Assembly (NCBI GenBank): GCA_947594855.1
Contig: CANQEL010000001.1
Coordinates: 186,001-250,000 of the forward strand
From: an uncultured Lachnospiraceae bacterium
GTDB taxonomy: Bacteria > Bacillota > Clostridia > Lachnospirales > Lachnospiraceae
Reading direction: 5' to 3'
Length of the DNA stretch: 64,000 bases
The notes beneath the pieces are model-generated. The model ran no database searches and was not told the DNA's origin. It saw nothing but the letters and a program-made list of their open reading frames with translations. Positions 26,268-35,939 of the stretch are shown one piece after another. A program made the position numbers and the translations under genes. Every line of letters starts with the position of its first letter. Position 1 is the first letter of the stretch.

Positions 26268-28679
26268 CTAATATCCTAAATATTGTTTACATCTTGCTGC
26301 AGATAATCTATTAGCAATACCATCAACATTAAACATGGTATTTAGTTTATAATTTACATCCATATATAAATATGTATATGATTTATTTAATTTAAACTCA
26401 TAATCATAATTTTCCGCTGCCTCAATCTGCATAATGTTTTGAAGTCTCTTTAAGTACGTTGATTGCTTTACAGATAAGAATAATATAAATAAATGTTCTG
26501 TATATGACGCATTACAAAAGCTTCTGCGTCTAGGTGGCGTACCATTATGATTTTTTATTGCATCCTCTATCTTGCTTTTTAATCCATCTGATATTCCTGT
26601 AGTAACTTTTGCTAAATCGGTTTGTAATTTTACAAAACCGGAGAAAGATATATATATATCATTATTAAACAAATATTCTTTTCCTCCATTAACTAAGATA
26701 AAAGTTTCAAGTAATGGCTCAATAATAATAATTGCTATTTTTACAGCCCAAGCAAATGGTCCTGCCGCCATTGAAATTGTATTTACTTCACTATCTTTCA
26801 ATATTGGTATTACATCCAGCACTAATCTTAATAAATATAAATCAAAAAAAGTGACACTTTGATTCTGCAGTTCAGAATTTGATCCGGCTAATACATATTC
26901 TGCTTCTGCTCCTTTAAACATCTTATCTGCACCATCTGTAAATGCAATGTTGTCAAAATCATTTAAAGCCTTTGTAAGATTTGCATTTCTATTCAATCCT
27001 CCAGCCATTTCATAAACCTTACTATATGAATATCCTGAAAGTGTTTTACCTGAAGAATAATTGGTTCTGTTTGGCAAATTATATGCTCCATATCCGTATA
27101 AAAGCAGATAGTTATACCACTCTGAAGGTCCACTGCCAATAATAGTAAGTATATTCCCTAAAGTTCCAGTAATCCATGTAACTATTGCTCCCAAAAATTC
27201 CACAATAGATTTTAATAATTTATACAAACTTGTAAAAGTTTTAACTATGACTTTAATTAGATTACCACTTCTATCACTAATAGCATCTTTAAAATCTCTA
27301 CAAGCACCTGAAAGATCTGTAATACTTTTTACAGTCATAGTTGAAGATGTAGACATTGAAACATTATTATAAAAATATGAGTCTGCCACTACAGAATCTA
27401 AATTTGAATCATATAATCCCGAAAGTCCCAAAAGCTCTCCAAATATATCCAAAAGATTACCTATAACAGATTTATTGTCATCACTTGTTTTCGTATCATT
27501 ATCTAAGTTAGTGATTAATTGATCCAATTCAGATTCAAAATTACTTCCTATGCCAAGATTTACTTTACCATACTCTTCAATAATTTTATCTTCAGTCCAA
27601 TCACTACCAATCGTAGTGTCCTCTATTGCATCAAGTTTATTAACTTGTTCATCCAATGCTCCACACTCTACATTTACTCTGTCATCAAAACCTGCAAGCC
27701 CGATTTTTTCAAAAGAATATGTAATCTGTCCCACAACTATCTTAAACCATTCATATGCGGATGTAGTAGCACTATTGGTATCATCAGAATCTGACAAATT
27801 TTCTTTACACCCTTCTATTTTTGATGGCAATGAGTTTACCTTAGATACAACATCATCTACCTTATCTTTTAAATCACCCAATTTATCGCTCAAATCTGAA
27901 GCAGCATCGCTATACTTATCTTTTTTCTTATTAAATTCTTCAATTGCATCTTTTACATCTGCATTATCATAAATAGCATTTGGATCCTCACCATCTGCAA
28001 GCTTTTCTTTGGCTCCTTTTAATACATCTATTAAATTATTAGCTTCGCTTTTAAAAGCTTCATACTGTGTTTCATACTCGTCAAAAGCAGGCTTATATTT
28101 TTTCTTATATGTCTTTTTTAATTTTTTAATTCCTTTTACTATACCCGCAACTTCCTTTGCTACATCAGCTACACTTTTCATTGCCTTTATTTCTTTATTC
28201 AATTTGGCTACATCAAGTGTTTCTGTCAACTTATCTAAAAGTTCATCTATATTAAAGCCTTCGAATACTGTTTCTGCTGCTACGCTTATTTCACCATACT
28301 CAAGAAGCTGCTGTTTTAATAGTTTCGTATCAGATAAAGCATATTTCCCTGATGCTGTTTCCGACATTATATCTATGCTTTTTCCTAATGATTTTACATT
28401 TTCATTCAGATATCCTTTAAATGTACCATTTATATTATTATCCTGAGCTACAGATAAGACTCCAAATCTCTCATCCAGATATGAATCATAATCTGCTAAA
28501 GTAGAAAATGCAGCACTATTCATCATCTCTCCCATCAATTCTGCTACATCCTGATATCGTGCAGATTCCACAAGGAGCAATGCAACTGAAAGCAATGGTG
28601 AAATTACCAATGCCAAAAAAATAGATATTATTCCTTTTGTTCCATTTATATACTTATTTTTCGACTTATTTCTTTTCAT
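26268..28679 (-). CDS. DUF5702 (TadG-like) large membrane-anchored pilus-associated protein
   Basis: 803 residues. The N-terminal NGTKGIISIFLALVISPLLS is the characteristic start of the DUF5702/TadG-like group, in which one N-terminal helix anchors a long extracytoplasmic body. Residues ~130-300 are Lys/Glu/Asp-rich helices likely forming coiled coil (KEKLADGEDPNAIYDNADVK). Further hydrophobic segments appear at ~500-530 and ~665-690. It lies between two TadE-like genes. By context it is a minor component or anchor of the Tad fibre; the molecular role is not established. The DNA is notably AT-rich compared with the flanking ATPase genes. Confidence 0.7.
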   Translation of the reverse strand: MKRNKSKNKYINGTKGIISIFLALVISPLLSVALLLVESARYQDVAELMGEMMNSAAFSTLADYDSYLDERFGVLSVAQDNNINGTFKGYLNENVKSLGKSIDIMSETASGKYALSDTKLLKQQLLEYGEISVAAETVFEGFNIDELLDKLTETLDVAKLNKEIKAMKSVADVAKEVAGIVKGIKKLKKTYKKKYKPAFDEYETQYEAFKSEANNLIDVLKGAKEKLADGEDPNAIYDNADVKDAIEEFNKKKDKYSDAASDLSDKLGDLKDKVDDVVSKVNSLPSKIEGCKENLSDSDDTNSATTSAYEWFKIVVGQITYSFEKIGLAGFDDRVNVECGALDEQVNKLDAIEDTTIGSDWTEDKIIEEYGKVNLGIGSNFESELDQLITNLDNDTKTSDDNKSVIGNLLDIFGELLGLSGLYDSNLDSVVADSYFYNNVSMSTSSTMTVKSITDLSGACRDFKDAISDRSGNLIKVIVKTFTSLYKLLKSIVEFLGAIVTWITGTLGNILTIIGSGPSEWYNYLLLYGYGAYNLPNRTNYSSGKTLSGYSYSKVYEMAGGLNRNANLTKALNDFDNIAFTDGADKMFKGAEAEYVLAGSNSELQNQSVTFFDLYLLRLVLDVIPILKDSEVNTISMAAGPFAWAVKIAIIIIEPLLETFILVNGGKEYLFNNDIYISFSGFVKLQTDLAKVTTGISDGLKSKIEDAIKNHNGTPPRRRSFCNASYTEHLFILFLSVKQSTYLKRLQNIMQIEAAENYDYEFKLNKSYTYLYMDVNYKLNTMFNVDGIANRLSAARCKQYLGY

Positions 28680-28688
28680 TTTAAATAC

Positions 28689-29312
28689 CTATCCTACTAT
28701 TTTATTAATAAGTGAAATAACTGTATCAAGCATATCTACAATATCAAGTTCCTTCGTTTTTTCTAATCCATATTGAGTAGTCTTTACTGTATTTATATAA
28801 TTAAGGACATCCATACTTTCAACATACACTGTTGATTCAACTATTTGCGTATCTTCCTGACCAATAACCTTTAATATTCCACCTAATAAAAAGGAATATT
28901 TTTGTTTAACATTAATTTTATAATGTCTCCTGCCTATATCATCTACAATTGGTTTAATATCTATTGATAAATCACCCTTATTTTCTGCCAATGCTGTCTG
29001 AGTTAGACGATTTTTAGTAGCATTTTTAGCTTTTTGTTTATTTTTAGAATTAAAATTATTTGAAAAAAGCAAGTATCTATATTTTCCTATTCCTTCTATA
29101 TCATCAACTGTTATTGTAGAAGCATCATTCACATTACGTAATTTATATGTTTGCGACACATCTTCTGCAACCTCATTTGCTATAATCGTTACTATTGTCT
29201 TCTGATACAAAAAAAATCCAAAACTCAAAAAAAATATTAATACAAATATAGCTAACAAAAGGCAATATATGGATTCAACCATAACGGCACCACGTTCATT
29301 TTTCAATTTCAT
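28689..29312 (-). CDS. TadE-like pilus assembly protein (second copy)
   Basis: 207 residues: basic start, ERGAVMVESIYCLLLAIFVL with Gly-Ala and Glu in TadE spacing, then an extracellular helical/beta region with a conserved-looking TIIANEVAEDVSQTYKL segment typical of TadE/TadF. It is not a close copy of the gene at 25693-26250. It lies 9 bp from the DUF5702 start. Confidence 0.7.
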   Translation of the reverse strand: MKLKNERGAVMVESIYCLLLAIFVLIFFLSFGFFLYQKTIVTIIANEVAEDVSQTYKLRNVNDASTITVDDIEGIGKYRYLLFSNNFNSKNKQKAKNATKNRLTQTALAENKGDLSIDIKPIVDDIGRRHYKINVKQKYSFLLGGILKVIGQEDTQIVESTVYVESMDVLNYINTVKTTQYGLEKTKELDIVDMLDTVISLINKIVG

Positions 29313-29329
29313 AACCTCACCTCTATCAT

Positions 29330-30637
29330 TTATTTAATACATAATGATATTAATTGCCATGATTTATCTTTTTCAGTTTGAACCATACAGCATTTATTGG
29401 AATTAAAATAATCAGCATCACTAAAAACATAATCAATGACCAAATTGCCCTTAGGATCAATAAACCCCCAATGCTCTCCATTAGAAACTGCTGCCAACCC
29501 ATTAGAAAAACTTTTTGCTGATATATATGTTGGTTCAATTAATTCTTTTCCCTCATTATTTACATATCCCCATTTACCATTTATACATACCGCAATCATA
29601 TTATCATCAGTAATAATATCGGCATCGTCATATTCGCCAACTACACTTTCCTCTTTAAATATCTTATATTTGCCGGCTTGCTTTGCAATCATAACCTCGT
29701 TGCTAATATGTGAACCATTTGTGTTTAATACAATATCCTCATACTTATTATTTGATACCTGATTTCCTTCATTATCAATAATTATCCATTGATCATTTTG
29801 ATCTTGAACTGCTGCCTCCCCATTAACATAAGCTCCAGCCTGTTTATAATTACCAAATTGAAATTCTCCTAACAAATTATAGTAACCATAATTTCCATCT
29901 CTCATAATAGGCACCAATCCCTCAGAATATATACCTGCATCTTCAGGGAAAAAATCTAATATTCCCTGTACCACTTCATCATTATCTGTTAAAATACTTC
30001 TTTCCTGATTTTGAATTACTCTTATTCCTGTCTCGCCTATACCTCCTGCCATTACTAATCCGGTATAGTCTGTACTTGAACCATCTTCTTTTATATAACT
30101 CCAACTTTCCGATTCACTCACGGCATAATATCCATTCGTACAAGCACGATAACTATCATAAACATTTATATCTGTCTCATATGCATATTTTATTTTCAAA
30201 AGCTGGTTGTTTATTTCTTCATTTTGCAATCCCTGTTGTACCGCATTATTTAATACTTTATATGCAGATTCATATTCATTCTGAAACAAATACAGATTTG
30301 ATAATAGTAATAAATAATCAATATTATCTGTATAATTTTCCACCGCTTTCTGTACATCATCCAAATATGTATAGTATATTTTAGGATTTTCACTATATAA
30401 TTTTTCATATGCTGACAATTTTTCTGTCCATATTTCTTCAGAACTTTTAATAATCAATGCATCATCATATTCATAAATAGCTTTTTGATATAATCCTCTT
30501 TGGACATAATCCTTAGCAGTTTCTATATGCTCTCTATATTCACTTTTAGCACCATTTTGATTTTCAGATAAAACTGTAAACCAGCCTATTATCATAAAAC
30601 CAATAAGTATAATTACCACCAAACTGGATTGTTTCAT
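29330..30637 (-). CDS. Membrane-anchored TPR + WG-repeat protein
   Basis: 435 residues: an N-terminal anchor helix (SLVVIILIGFMIIGWFTVL), a TPR-like helical part (residues ~30-155, RGLYQKAIYEYDDALI), then about six WG repeats (GKWGYVNNEGKELIEPTYI, GEHWGFIDPKGNLVIDYVF) forming a likely beta-propeller outside the cell. WG-repeat proteins are common in Clostridia but not part of the textbook Tad set; here the gene is embedded between the prepilin peptidase and a TadE gene, so it is probably a lineage-specific pilus accessory. Confidence 0.75.
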   Translation of the reverse strand: MKQSSLVVIILIGFMIIGWFTVLSENQNGAKSEYREHIETAKDYVQRGLYQKAIYEYDDALIIKSSEEIWTEKLSAYEKLYSENPKIYYTYLDDVQKAVENYTDNIDYLLLLSNLYLFQNEYESAYKVLNNAVQQGLQNEEINNQLLKIKYAYETDINVYDSYRACTNGYYAVSESESWSYIKEDGSSTDYTGLVMAGGIGETGIRVIQNQERSILTDNDEVVQGILDFFPEDAGIYSEGLVPIMRDGNYGYYNLLGEFQFGNYKQAGAYVNGEAAVQDQNDQWIIIDNEGNQVSNNKYEDIVLNTNGSHISNEVMIAKQAGKYKIFKEESVVGEYDDADIITDDNMIAVCINGKWGYVNNEGKELIEPTYISAKSFSNGLAAVSNGEHWGFIDPKGNLVIDYVFSDADYFNSNKCCMVQTEKDKSWQLISLCIK

Positions 30638-30661
30638 TTTATTTGCCTGCTTTCTATCATA

Positions 30662-31342
30662 TTAAAATATTAAAACCGTTAATATATATCCCCACCATAC
30701 AAAAGGACCAAGCGGTAATGAATCATGTAGATTTTTTTTTCTAAAAATCAACAATATAGTAGAAATAATTGCACAAAGGAAAAATGATATTGCTAATGTA
30801 AAACATACCACTCTTATACCGCACACAAACCCAATACCGCTAAATAATTTAACATCTCCCATACCTATACCACCATGAGTCAACTTTGACATCATTAATA
30901 ATAAAATCAAACATATCAACATAGCTATAACATTATCTATAATCAATCCAACAATCTGATCTCTCATATATATATATTCAAAAAAAAGTATTATCAAATT
31001 CCCTGCTATTAATATTGCCGGGCATATATTTGGTATAAGCATATATTCCATATCAGTTATAAAAATACAGCTCAAAATACATACTACTAAAATTATTTTT
31101 ATTATATTTATTACAGATAATTCCCGCCCTAACAATACATAACTAGCATAGGCAAAAAAACAGACACTAAATAACATTGCTAAAATGTGTGATCTTCTAA
31201 GGTCTGTAACATGGGGTTCAGATGTAGCTTTATGATTTATATTAGCAAACTTAGGCAAATAGTATTTTATTGTCAACAACATAATAGATAACACTAATAT
31301 TCCTGCCGCTATACTGTATATAATCAACATACTGACCCCCAT
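30662..31342 (-). CDS. A24-family prepilin peptidase (TadV/CpaA type)
   Basis: 226 residues, polytopic. The two catalytic Asp motifs are ITDMEYMLIPN and GMGDVKLF (GxGD). It lacks the N-terminal zinc-cysteine methyltransferase domain seen in the PilD protein at 58004-58813, as is usual for Tad peptidases. It would cut the leader of the Flp-like pilin and TadE-like proteins encoded beside it, while PilD serves the type IV pilins. Confidence 0.85.
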   Translation of the reverse strand: MGVSMLIIYSIAAGILVLSIMLLTIKYYLPKFANINHKATSEPHVTDLRRSHILAMLFSVCFFAYASYVLLGRELSVINIIKIILVVCILSCIFITDMEYMLIPNICPAILIAGNLIILFFEYIYMRDQIVGLIIDNVIAMLICLILLLMMSKLTHGGIGMGDVKLFSGIGFVCGIRVVCFTLAISFFLCAIISTILLIFRKKNLHDSLPLGPFVWWGYILTVLIF

Positions 31343-31364
31343 TCATACAGATTTACATTTTTCA

Positions 31365-31586
31365 CTAACCAAGACTATTAATAAAATTAGTAATTTTAAG
31401 TTTTATAGGGGTCAAAATGTTTGTCTTAGCTATTGTCAAAAATGCCCCAGCCAATACAACAACAATTCCAATGATCAATAGCATTGATACAAAATTAGTA
31501 TCACCGCGTTCAGATTCTTTCAAATCTTCAAGGAAAAAATGTACTTTATTTTGCAATTTTATTACCATGGTATCCAATAACTTCAT
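31365..31586 (-). CDS. Flp-like major pilin of the Tad system
   Basis: 73 residues from ATG 31586, which has a strong GGAAAGGAGGAG site; the longer upstream frame overlaps tadC and is not credible. MKLLDTMVIKLQNKVHFFLE is the basic leader-like part, then ESERGDTNFVSMLLIIGIVV gives a cleavage-like Gly followed by a hydrophobic helix, and a short polar tail ends the protein. The canonical Glu at position +5 is not obvious, so the exact cleavage site is uncertain. The size, position between tadC and the peptidase, and strong ribosome site support the Flp pilin role. Confidence 0.7.
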   Translation of the reverse strand: MKLLDTMVIKLQNKVHFFLEDLKESERGDTNFVSMLLIIGIVVVLAGAFLTIAKTNILTPIKLKITNFINSLG

Positions 31587-31615
31587 ACAACACTCCTCCT
31601 TTCCTTTGATTATTT

Positions 31616-32479
31616 TTAAAATATTGAACCTGCAAAAGCTGCAGTTAAAACTATAATTATAACCCCAAGAAAAATTAGCAAAATCGGCATCAATAGTTTT
31701 GTTGCCGCCTTTTCTCCACTCTGTAACATAAACTGTCTTCTTGCATTCCACAATTCAGATGACTGATTTGCCAAAAACACAGAAAGTTCCGCACCGCCTT
31801 TTCCCATACTTTGCAGAAGTGCACTTACAAATTTTTTAATTTCAGTAGAATTAGACAATTTACCAAACAAAAATATTGCATCTGCATCTGAATAACCATT
31901 ATTCATATTCTCGCTTGCCTGCTGCATTAAATCATAAAAAGCGCCTTCCCCACTTTCACCTACTGTTTGCCATGCATCTTTAAGAACCATGCCTGAATTT
32001 ACAAGCACAGCCATAGTCGATACAACCTCCGGAAGTTCACCTTCACATTCCTCAGTACGTTTTGATATAGTATTTTTCATATTTTGCAAACAATACATTG
32101 CTATAACAACACACATGAATATACCTACTGCAAATATAAAAACTACTGATCCATACATTATCGCTGCAGCTAAAAAAATTATTGTCAAAAATAAATGAAC
32201 AAAAGTAATTGTCTGTGCCCATATCAAATTTGCATAATATTCTGCATATTTTAATTCATATAACATTGTTGCATCAGCTTTTAATTTCTCTGCTGTTTTA
32301 TTCTTTAATGCAAATATCTTTATTGCACTCCAAGCAAATCCTACGCCATAAAGTTCATGTAAAGGAAAATCATTATCACTAAGATTTTGAATCATAAAAG
32401 CATATTTTTTGCCTTTTATTAGTTGAATTATAAATAGCACTGTTAAAAAAGAACCTACTAATAAAAATATGTACCTCAT
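31616..32479 (-). CDS. tadC: Type II secretion system F-family protein TadC
   Basis: 287 residues with N- and C-terminal hydrophobic segments and the cytoplasmic GspF-type helical domain between them (VVSTMAVLVNSGMVLKDAWQ, then LLQSMGKGGAELSVFLANQS). It forms the inner-membrane platform of the Tad pilus together with TadB. The start is 3 bp downstream of the tadB stop. Confidence 0.85.
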   Translation of the reverse strand: MRYIFLLVGSFLTVLFIIQLIKGKKYAFMIQNLSDNDFPLHELYGVGFAWSAIKIFALKNKTAEKLKADATMLYELKYAEYYANLIWAQTITFVHLFLTIIFLAAAIMYGSVVFIFAVGIFMCVVIAMYCLQNMKNTISKRTEECEGELPEVVSTMAVLVNSGMVLKDAWQTVGESGEGAFYDLMQQASENMNNGYSDADAIFLFGKLSNSTEIKKFVSALLQSMGKGGAELSVFLANQSSELWNARRQFMLQSGEKAATKLLMPILLIFLGVIIIVLTAAFAGSIF

Positions 32480-32482
32480 TCT

Positions 32483-33346
32483 CTACCCCTTAATATCTGT
32501 TATTTTTTGACCAAGTTTGTACGCTGCAATAAATAAACCTATAGCAATCGTTGTTGCAATAATTCCCGGCACAGTTGCAAAACTTGCTGCAAAAGAACTG
32601 CTCATCGTTTTGAGAAGCAATACTATTACTATTGGTATTACCATCATTGCATTAAATTGCATTTTATTAGATGAAAGTGCTGTTTCTATCTCTTCATTTA
32701 TTTCAATTTTTTCACTAATAATATTATTCGTCCTACGCACAATATCTTTCATATTTCCGCCAGCTCTGTAACATATGGCAAAAACATTGCCAAAATTTTT
32801 TATATCTTCTATTTCACTTCTCTCACCAAACGAAGCCATCTTGTTTTCTATAGGAATATTATTTTGTATTCCATCTATCATTTCTTTAACTTCCGTAACT
32901 ATATAAGCATTTTCTGAATATTCAACTTTCAAATCTCCATGTGTGCTTATTAATGATTCTGACATATTCATTCCACTAGATAATGAAACTGCCAGAGATT
33001 CTAACATACTTCTAAACTGCTTTGTTAATTCTCTTTGCCTTTTATCATGTAACTGTTTACATCTAAGCGGAAAAAATATTTTGCTTGCAATCAATCCTAC
33101 GCTAATAAAAATAATTATATTGCTAATCATAGTTGCTTTAGTTGCAATTCCATCTGAATCACGGAATTGACCTCCATAAAATATTAATCCTAAAACTCCA
33201 CCTGCAATAAATGCTATTAAAAAATTTATTAATTTTTCCTGTTTACTCATAACATAAACCTTATAATTTAGCATTGGTGTATTTAAATCAGACATTATGT
33301 ACTGTGGTTCCAATTCCTTTTTCTCTTTTTTCTTAAACAATCCCAT
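32483..33346 (-). CDS. tadB: Type II secretion system F-family protein TadB
   Basis: 287 residues from the ATG at 33346, which has TGAGGTG 6 bp upstream; the product begins MGLFKKKEKKELEP. GspF-type domain with SMLESLAVSLSSGMNMSESL and hydrophobic helices at ~50-100 and ~235-285. It is the platform partner of TadC. The start lies 11 bp inside the region after the cpaF stop, indicating tight coupling. Confidence 0.85.
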   Translation of the reverse strand: MGLFKKKEKKELEPQYIMSDLNTPMLNYKVYVMSKQEKLINFLIAFIAGGVLGLIFYGGQFRDSDGIATKATMISNIIIFISVGLIASKIFFPLRCKQLHDKRQRELTKQFRSMLESLAVSLSSGMNMSESLISTHGDLKVEYSENAYIVTEVKEMIDGIQNNIPIENKMASFGERSEIEDIKNFGNVFAICYRAGGNMKDIVRRTNNIISEKIEINEEIETALSSNKMQFNAMMVIPIVIVLLLKTMSSSFAASFATVPGIIATTIAIGLFIAAYKLGQKITDIKG

Positions 33347-33356
33347 ATAATGCACC

Positions 33357-34595
33357 TCATATCTCAACTTTTATCCCTGACAGCTGCAATTTAAACACAT
33401 TTTGCATCTTATTCTCAGTCCTTTTTAACATTCCCGACACTTTCTCCAGCGTACTGTTTTCATCTTCCTCAAACACATACAGAGGATTAAGCATAATCTG
33501 TCCATCTTTATAACCTGTAACTTCTGTAATTTCCATTGTTTTCCTTGACTTATCCCTGAGCCTTGAAAGATGTATGATTATATCAACTGCCGATGCTATC
33601 TGCTGCCTTATCGCTTCAAGCGGAAGCCCTGCAGCTCCCTGAAGCACCATTGTTTCAAGACGGCTTAGCATATCCTCTGTTGAATTGGCATGTCCTGTTG
33701 ATAAGGAACCGTCATGTCCTGTGTTCATTGCCTGAAGCATATCAAGCGCCTCTCCGCCACGGACCTCTCCTACAACAATTCTTTCAGGTCTCATACGCAG
33801 TGAAGATTTGATGAGATCCCTGATTGCTATCTCTCCTGCCCCAGCAGTATTCGCATTTCTTGTTTCAAGACTTACAAGATTGTCAATGCTTGTTATCTGA
33901 AGTTCTGCCGAATCCTCAATAGTGATAACGCGTTCATCTTTTGGAATATAATTAGATAACGCATTAAGGAATGTGGTCTTTCCGCTTCCGGTTCCGCCAC
34001 TGATAAATATGTTATATTTTGCTCTGACCAAAAGCTCCAGTTTATCCGCTATCTCCTGAGTAATCGAACCGTATTGTATAAGCTTTTCAATAGTCATAGG
34101 CGTCTTAGAGAATTTTCTTATGGTTACCGTAGGTCCGCACAACGCAATCGGCGGAAGCACTACATTTACACGCGAGCCGTCGGGAAGCCTCGTATCACAT
34201 ATCGGATTAGCCTGATTTACTTCCCTGCCCGCAAGTCCTACAATCCTCTGTATGATATCCTCAAGCCTTCTCTGGCTTTCAAATTTCTTATCCAGTTTGC
34301 TAAGTCGCCCATTTTGCTCTATAAAAATATTCTCCGGCCCGTTTATCATAACTTCGGTTATTGAATCATCTGTTAATATACTGTCTAACAATCCAAAACC
34401 ACGGATAGAACTATATACCTGCTGCACAATAGAAACTCTTTGTTCAATTGAGCAGTACATCTGACCTATTCTCTGTTCAACAATTTCTTCAACTTTTATT
34501 TCAAGTTCTTCATCTTCTATTCTATTAAGCGGCAGATTCTCAGTAACATATCTTTTTATCTCAGCTACCAACTGCTGTTCCTGTTCAAATTCCAT
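33357..34595 (-). CDS. cpaF: CpaF/TadA-family secretion ATPase
   Basis: 412 residues. Walker A ISGGTGSGKTTFLNAL (near residue 195), Walker B RMRPERIVVGEVRGGEALD, and a His box in TGHDGSLSTGHANS. The N-terminal region has the CpaF-type GLLDSILTDDSITEVMINGP. It powers extension (and in Tad systems also retraction) of the Flp pilus. DNA here is less AT-rich than in the following TadE/DUF5702 genes. Confidence 0.95.
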   Translation of the reverse strand: MEFEQEQQLVAEIKRYVTENLPLNRIEDEELEIKVEEIVEQRIGQMYCSIEQRVSIVQQVYSSIRGFGLLDSILTDDSITEVMINGPENIFIEQNGRLSKLDKKFESQRRLEDIIQRIVGLAGREVNQANPICDTRLPDGSRVNVVLPPIALCGPTVTIRKFSKTPMTIEKLIQYGSITQEIADKLELLVRAKYNIFISGGTGSGKTTFLNALSNYIPKDERVITIEDSAELQITSIDNLVSLETRNANTAGAGEIAIRDLIKSSLRMRPERIVVGEVRGGEALDMLQAMNTGHDGSLSTGHANSTEDMLSRLETMVLQGAAGLPLEAIRQQIASAVDIIIHLSRLRDKSRKTMEITEVTGYKDGQIMLNPLYVFEEDENSTLEKVSGMLKRTENKMQNVFKLQLSGIKVEI

Positions 34596-34612
34596 ATGTA
34601 TAACGCCTCACA

Positions 34613-35674
34613 TCAGATAATCTTGCTAAATACATCCATTTGCGCCAGCTGATCCACAACCTGTTTCGTACTTGCATGTACATACACCGGCGCTCCCCCG
34701 ATATTTTTTATTCCTATATCTCCTACTGCCTTTCCGGTTTTATTACTGAATTTGTTGTAAATCAGACATATACGGTTAGTCAAAGCCACATCTTCATGCT
34801 GCTCTCTAATTGAGATAGCTTCATAAGCTCTTGATATCTTAGCATTAGATATTTCTGAACCATCTCCGCTCCATACAAGCGCATGTGTCTGTTTGTATAT
34901 TTTTACGGAATCATTATCCATGCTAAAATCTTTATCAATTATTATGTAATCGTACGAACCCGTAAGCTTTAATTCTGATATAAGACGCATCATATCATCA
35001 TATGTCATCTCCAGCATATCAAGAGCCGTCTTTGACTGTGAGTAAAAATAAACCCCCGTCCTATCCTGTTTTACACAACTTTCAAGTTTCATTGACAGAT
35101 TTGCTTTTTTACTTTTCAATGCAAAGATCACATCACTCATTCCAAACTGACCTTCTGCGGAAAAGAATATGTCTGATGAACCAAATCTTTCTAAATTCAG
35201 ATATAAAGTTTTTTTGTTCTGTCTTGCAAAATACATGGCGCATGCGGCAGCCAGTGAAGAACATCCCGTTCCACAGCTTGGAGAAGCAAAGGTTATCATT
35301 TTACACTCATCATCGCTGATTTTTAGTCCGATTATGTTTTCTGCATTTTCAGAATATATACTTAAGATTTGTTTATATATAAGATCGGCCTTTTGAAATT
35401 TACATATAGCCCTTCTGTCATTCAACATATCAATACCTGCTGAATCAACAAAATAAGCGAATCCGCAGCGCGATGGAAGTTTTGATAAGTCAATATCAAA
35501 TGCATCGCTTGCCACAAACACATCTATTTTTATATCTTTCAGTGTCTGTAATGCAAATTCCGGTTCAGTAAAAGAATAAATTTCAAACTTATCCGCATAT
35601 TTTGTGCTGAACGCGGTTACAATCCTATTAAGGTAACTCTGATCTTTTTCCAAAATTGCAAGCTTTATTTTCAT
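34613..35674 (-). CDS. CpaE/TadZ-like protein with a degenerate P-loop
   Basis: 353 residues from ATG 35674 (GGAGAG site). Residues 1-~115 look like a receiver-type domain (KLAILEKDQSYLNRIVTAF). The rest is a ParA/MinD-like fold (TLYLNLERFGSSDIFFS, DYIIIDKDFSMDNDSVK). The deviant Walker A position reads SPSCGTGCSSLAAA: both lysines of KGGxGKT are replaced, so ATP hydrolysis is doubtful and a structural/localising role like that of TadZ is likely. It is the first gene of the Tad operon, beginning 41 bp inside the left inverted repeat of the invertible segment. Confidence 0.75.
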   Translation of the reverse strand: MKIKLAILEKDQSYLNRIVTAFSTKYADKFEIYSFTEPEFALQTLKDIKIDVFVASDAFDIDLSKLPSRCGFAYFVDSAGIDMLNDRRAICKFQKADLIYKQILSIYSENAENIIGLKISDDECKMITFASPSCGTGCSSLAAACAMYFARQNKKTLYLNLERFGSSDIFFSAEGQFGMSDVIFALKSKKANLSMKLESCVKQDRTGVYFYSQSKTALDMLEMTYDDMMRLISELKLTGSYDYIIIDKDFSMDNDSVKIYKQTHALVWSGDGSEISNAKISRAYEAISIREQHEDVALTNRICLIYNKFSNKTGKAVGDIGIKNIGGAPVYVHASTKQVVDQLAQMDVFSKII

Positions 35675-35714
35675 ATTGCTATCTCTCCAGACAGGTTGAT
35701 ATTGTGTATTTTTG

Positions 35715-35737
35715 CGTAGAACTAACGGTTCATAACA
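35715..35737. repeat. Left inverted repeat (IR-L), 23 bp
   Basis: Begins CGTAGAACTAAC and is the exact reverse complement of 37141-37163. It lies in the 5' leader of the Tad operon, between its promoter and its first gene. Confidence 0.9.
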
Positions 35738-35763
35738 CATATATTACCATCAAAATTTAAATA

Positions 35764-35793
35764 AGTATATCATAATACAGTATTTTTTGTCAA
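35764..35793 (-). promoter_or_regulatory. Sigma-A type promoter of the Tad operon, inside the invertible segment
   Basis: Minus strand: perfect -35 TTGACA (35788-35793), 18-bp spacer, -10 TATACT (35764-35769). Predicted start near 35757, so the leader RNA reads through IR-L into the CpaE-like gene ~83 nt later. No other good promoter lies between IR-L and that gene. Confidence 0.7.
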
Positions 35794-35882
35794 TTAATTA
35801 TGAAAAAATACTCTGTTTTTTGTAAAAAAAGACGATTTCTGTAAAAAATAGCAATGATTGTTTAAAGGTTTATAATTAATAA

Positions 35883-35900
35883 TGGTCAGAATATGGTCAG
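35883..35900 (+). repeat. Recombinase arm-site-like direct repeat, upstream copy
   Basis: TGGTCAGAATATGGTCAG: two TGGTCAG units 11 bp apart. A near copy with one extra base lies just after the recombinase stop (37078-37096) in the same orientation. Paired GGTCA motifs beside tyrosine-integrase genes commonly serve as arm-type binding sites; that role is inferred. Confidence 0.6.
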
Positions 35901-35939
35901 GCCGATTGGGTTATGAAAATGTTAGGAAGGAGATTTTAT

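Noticed and set aside
31587-31751. N-terminal extension of the Flp-like pilin
   Set aside because: The extra 55 codons overlap tadC and precede a very strong ribosome site at the shorter start.
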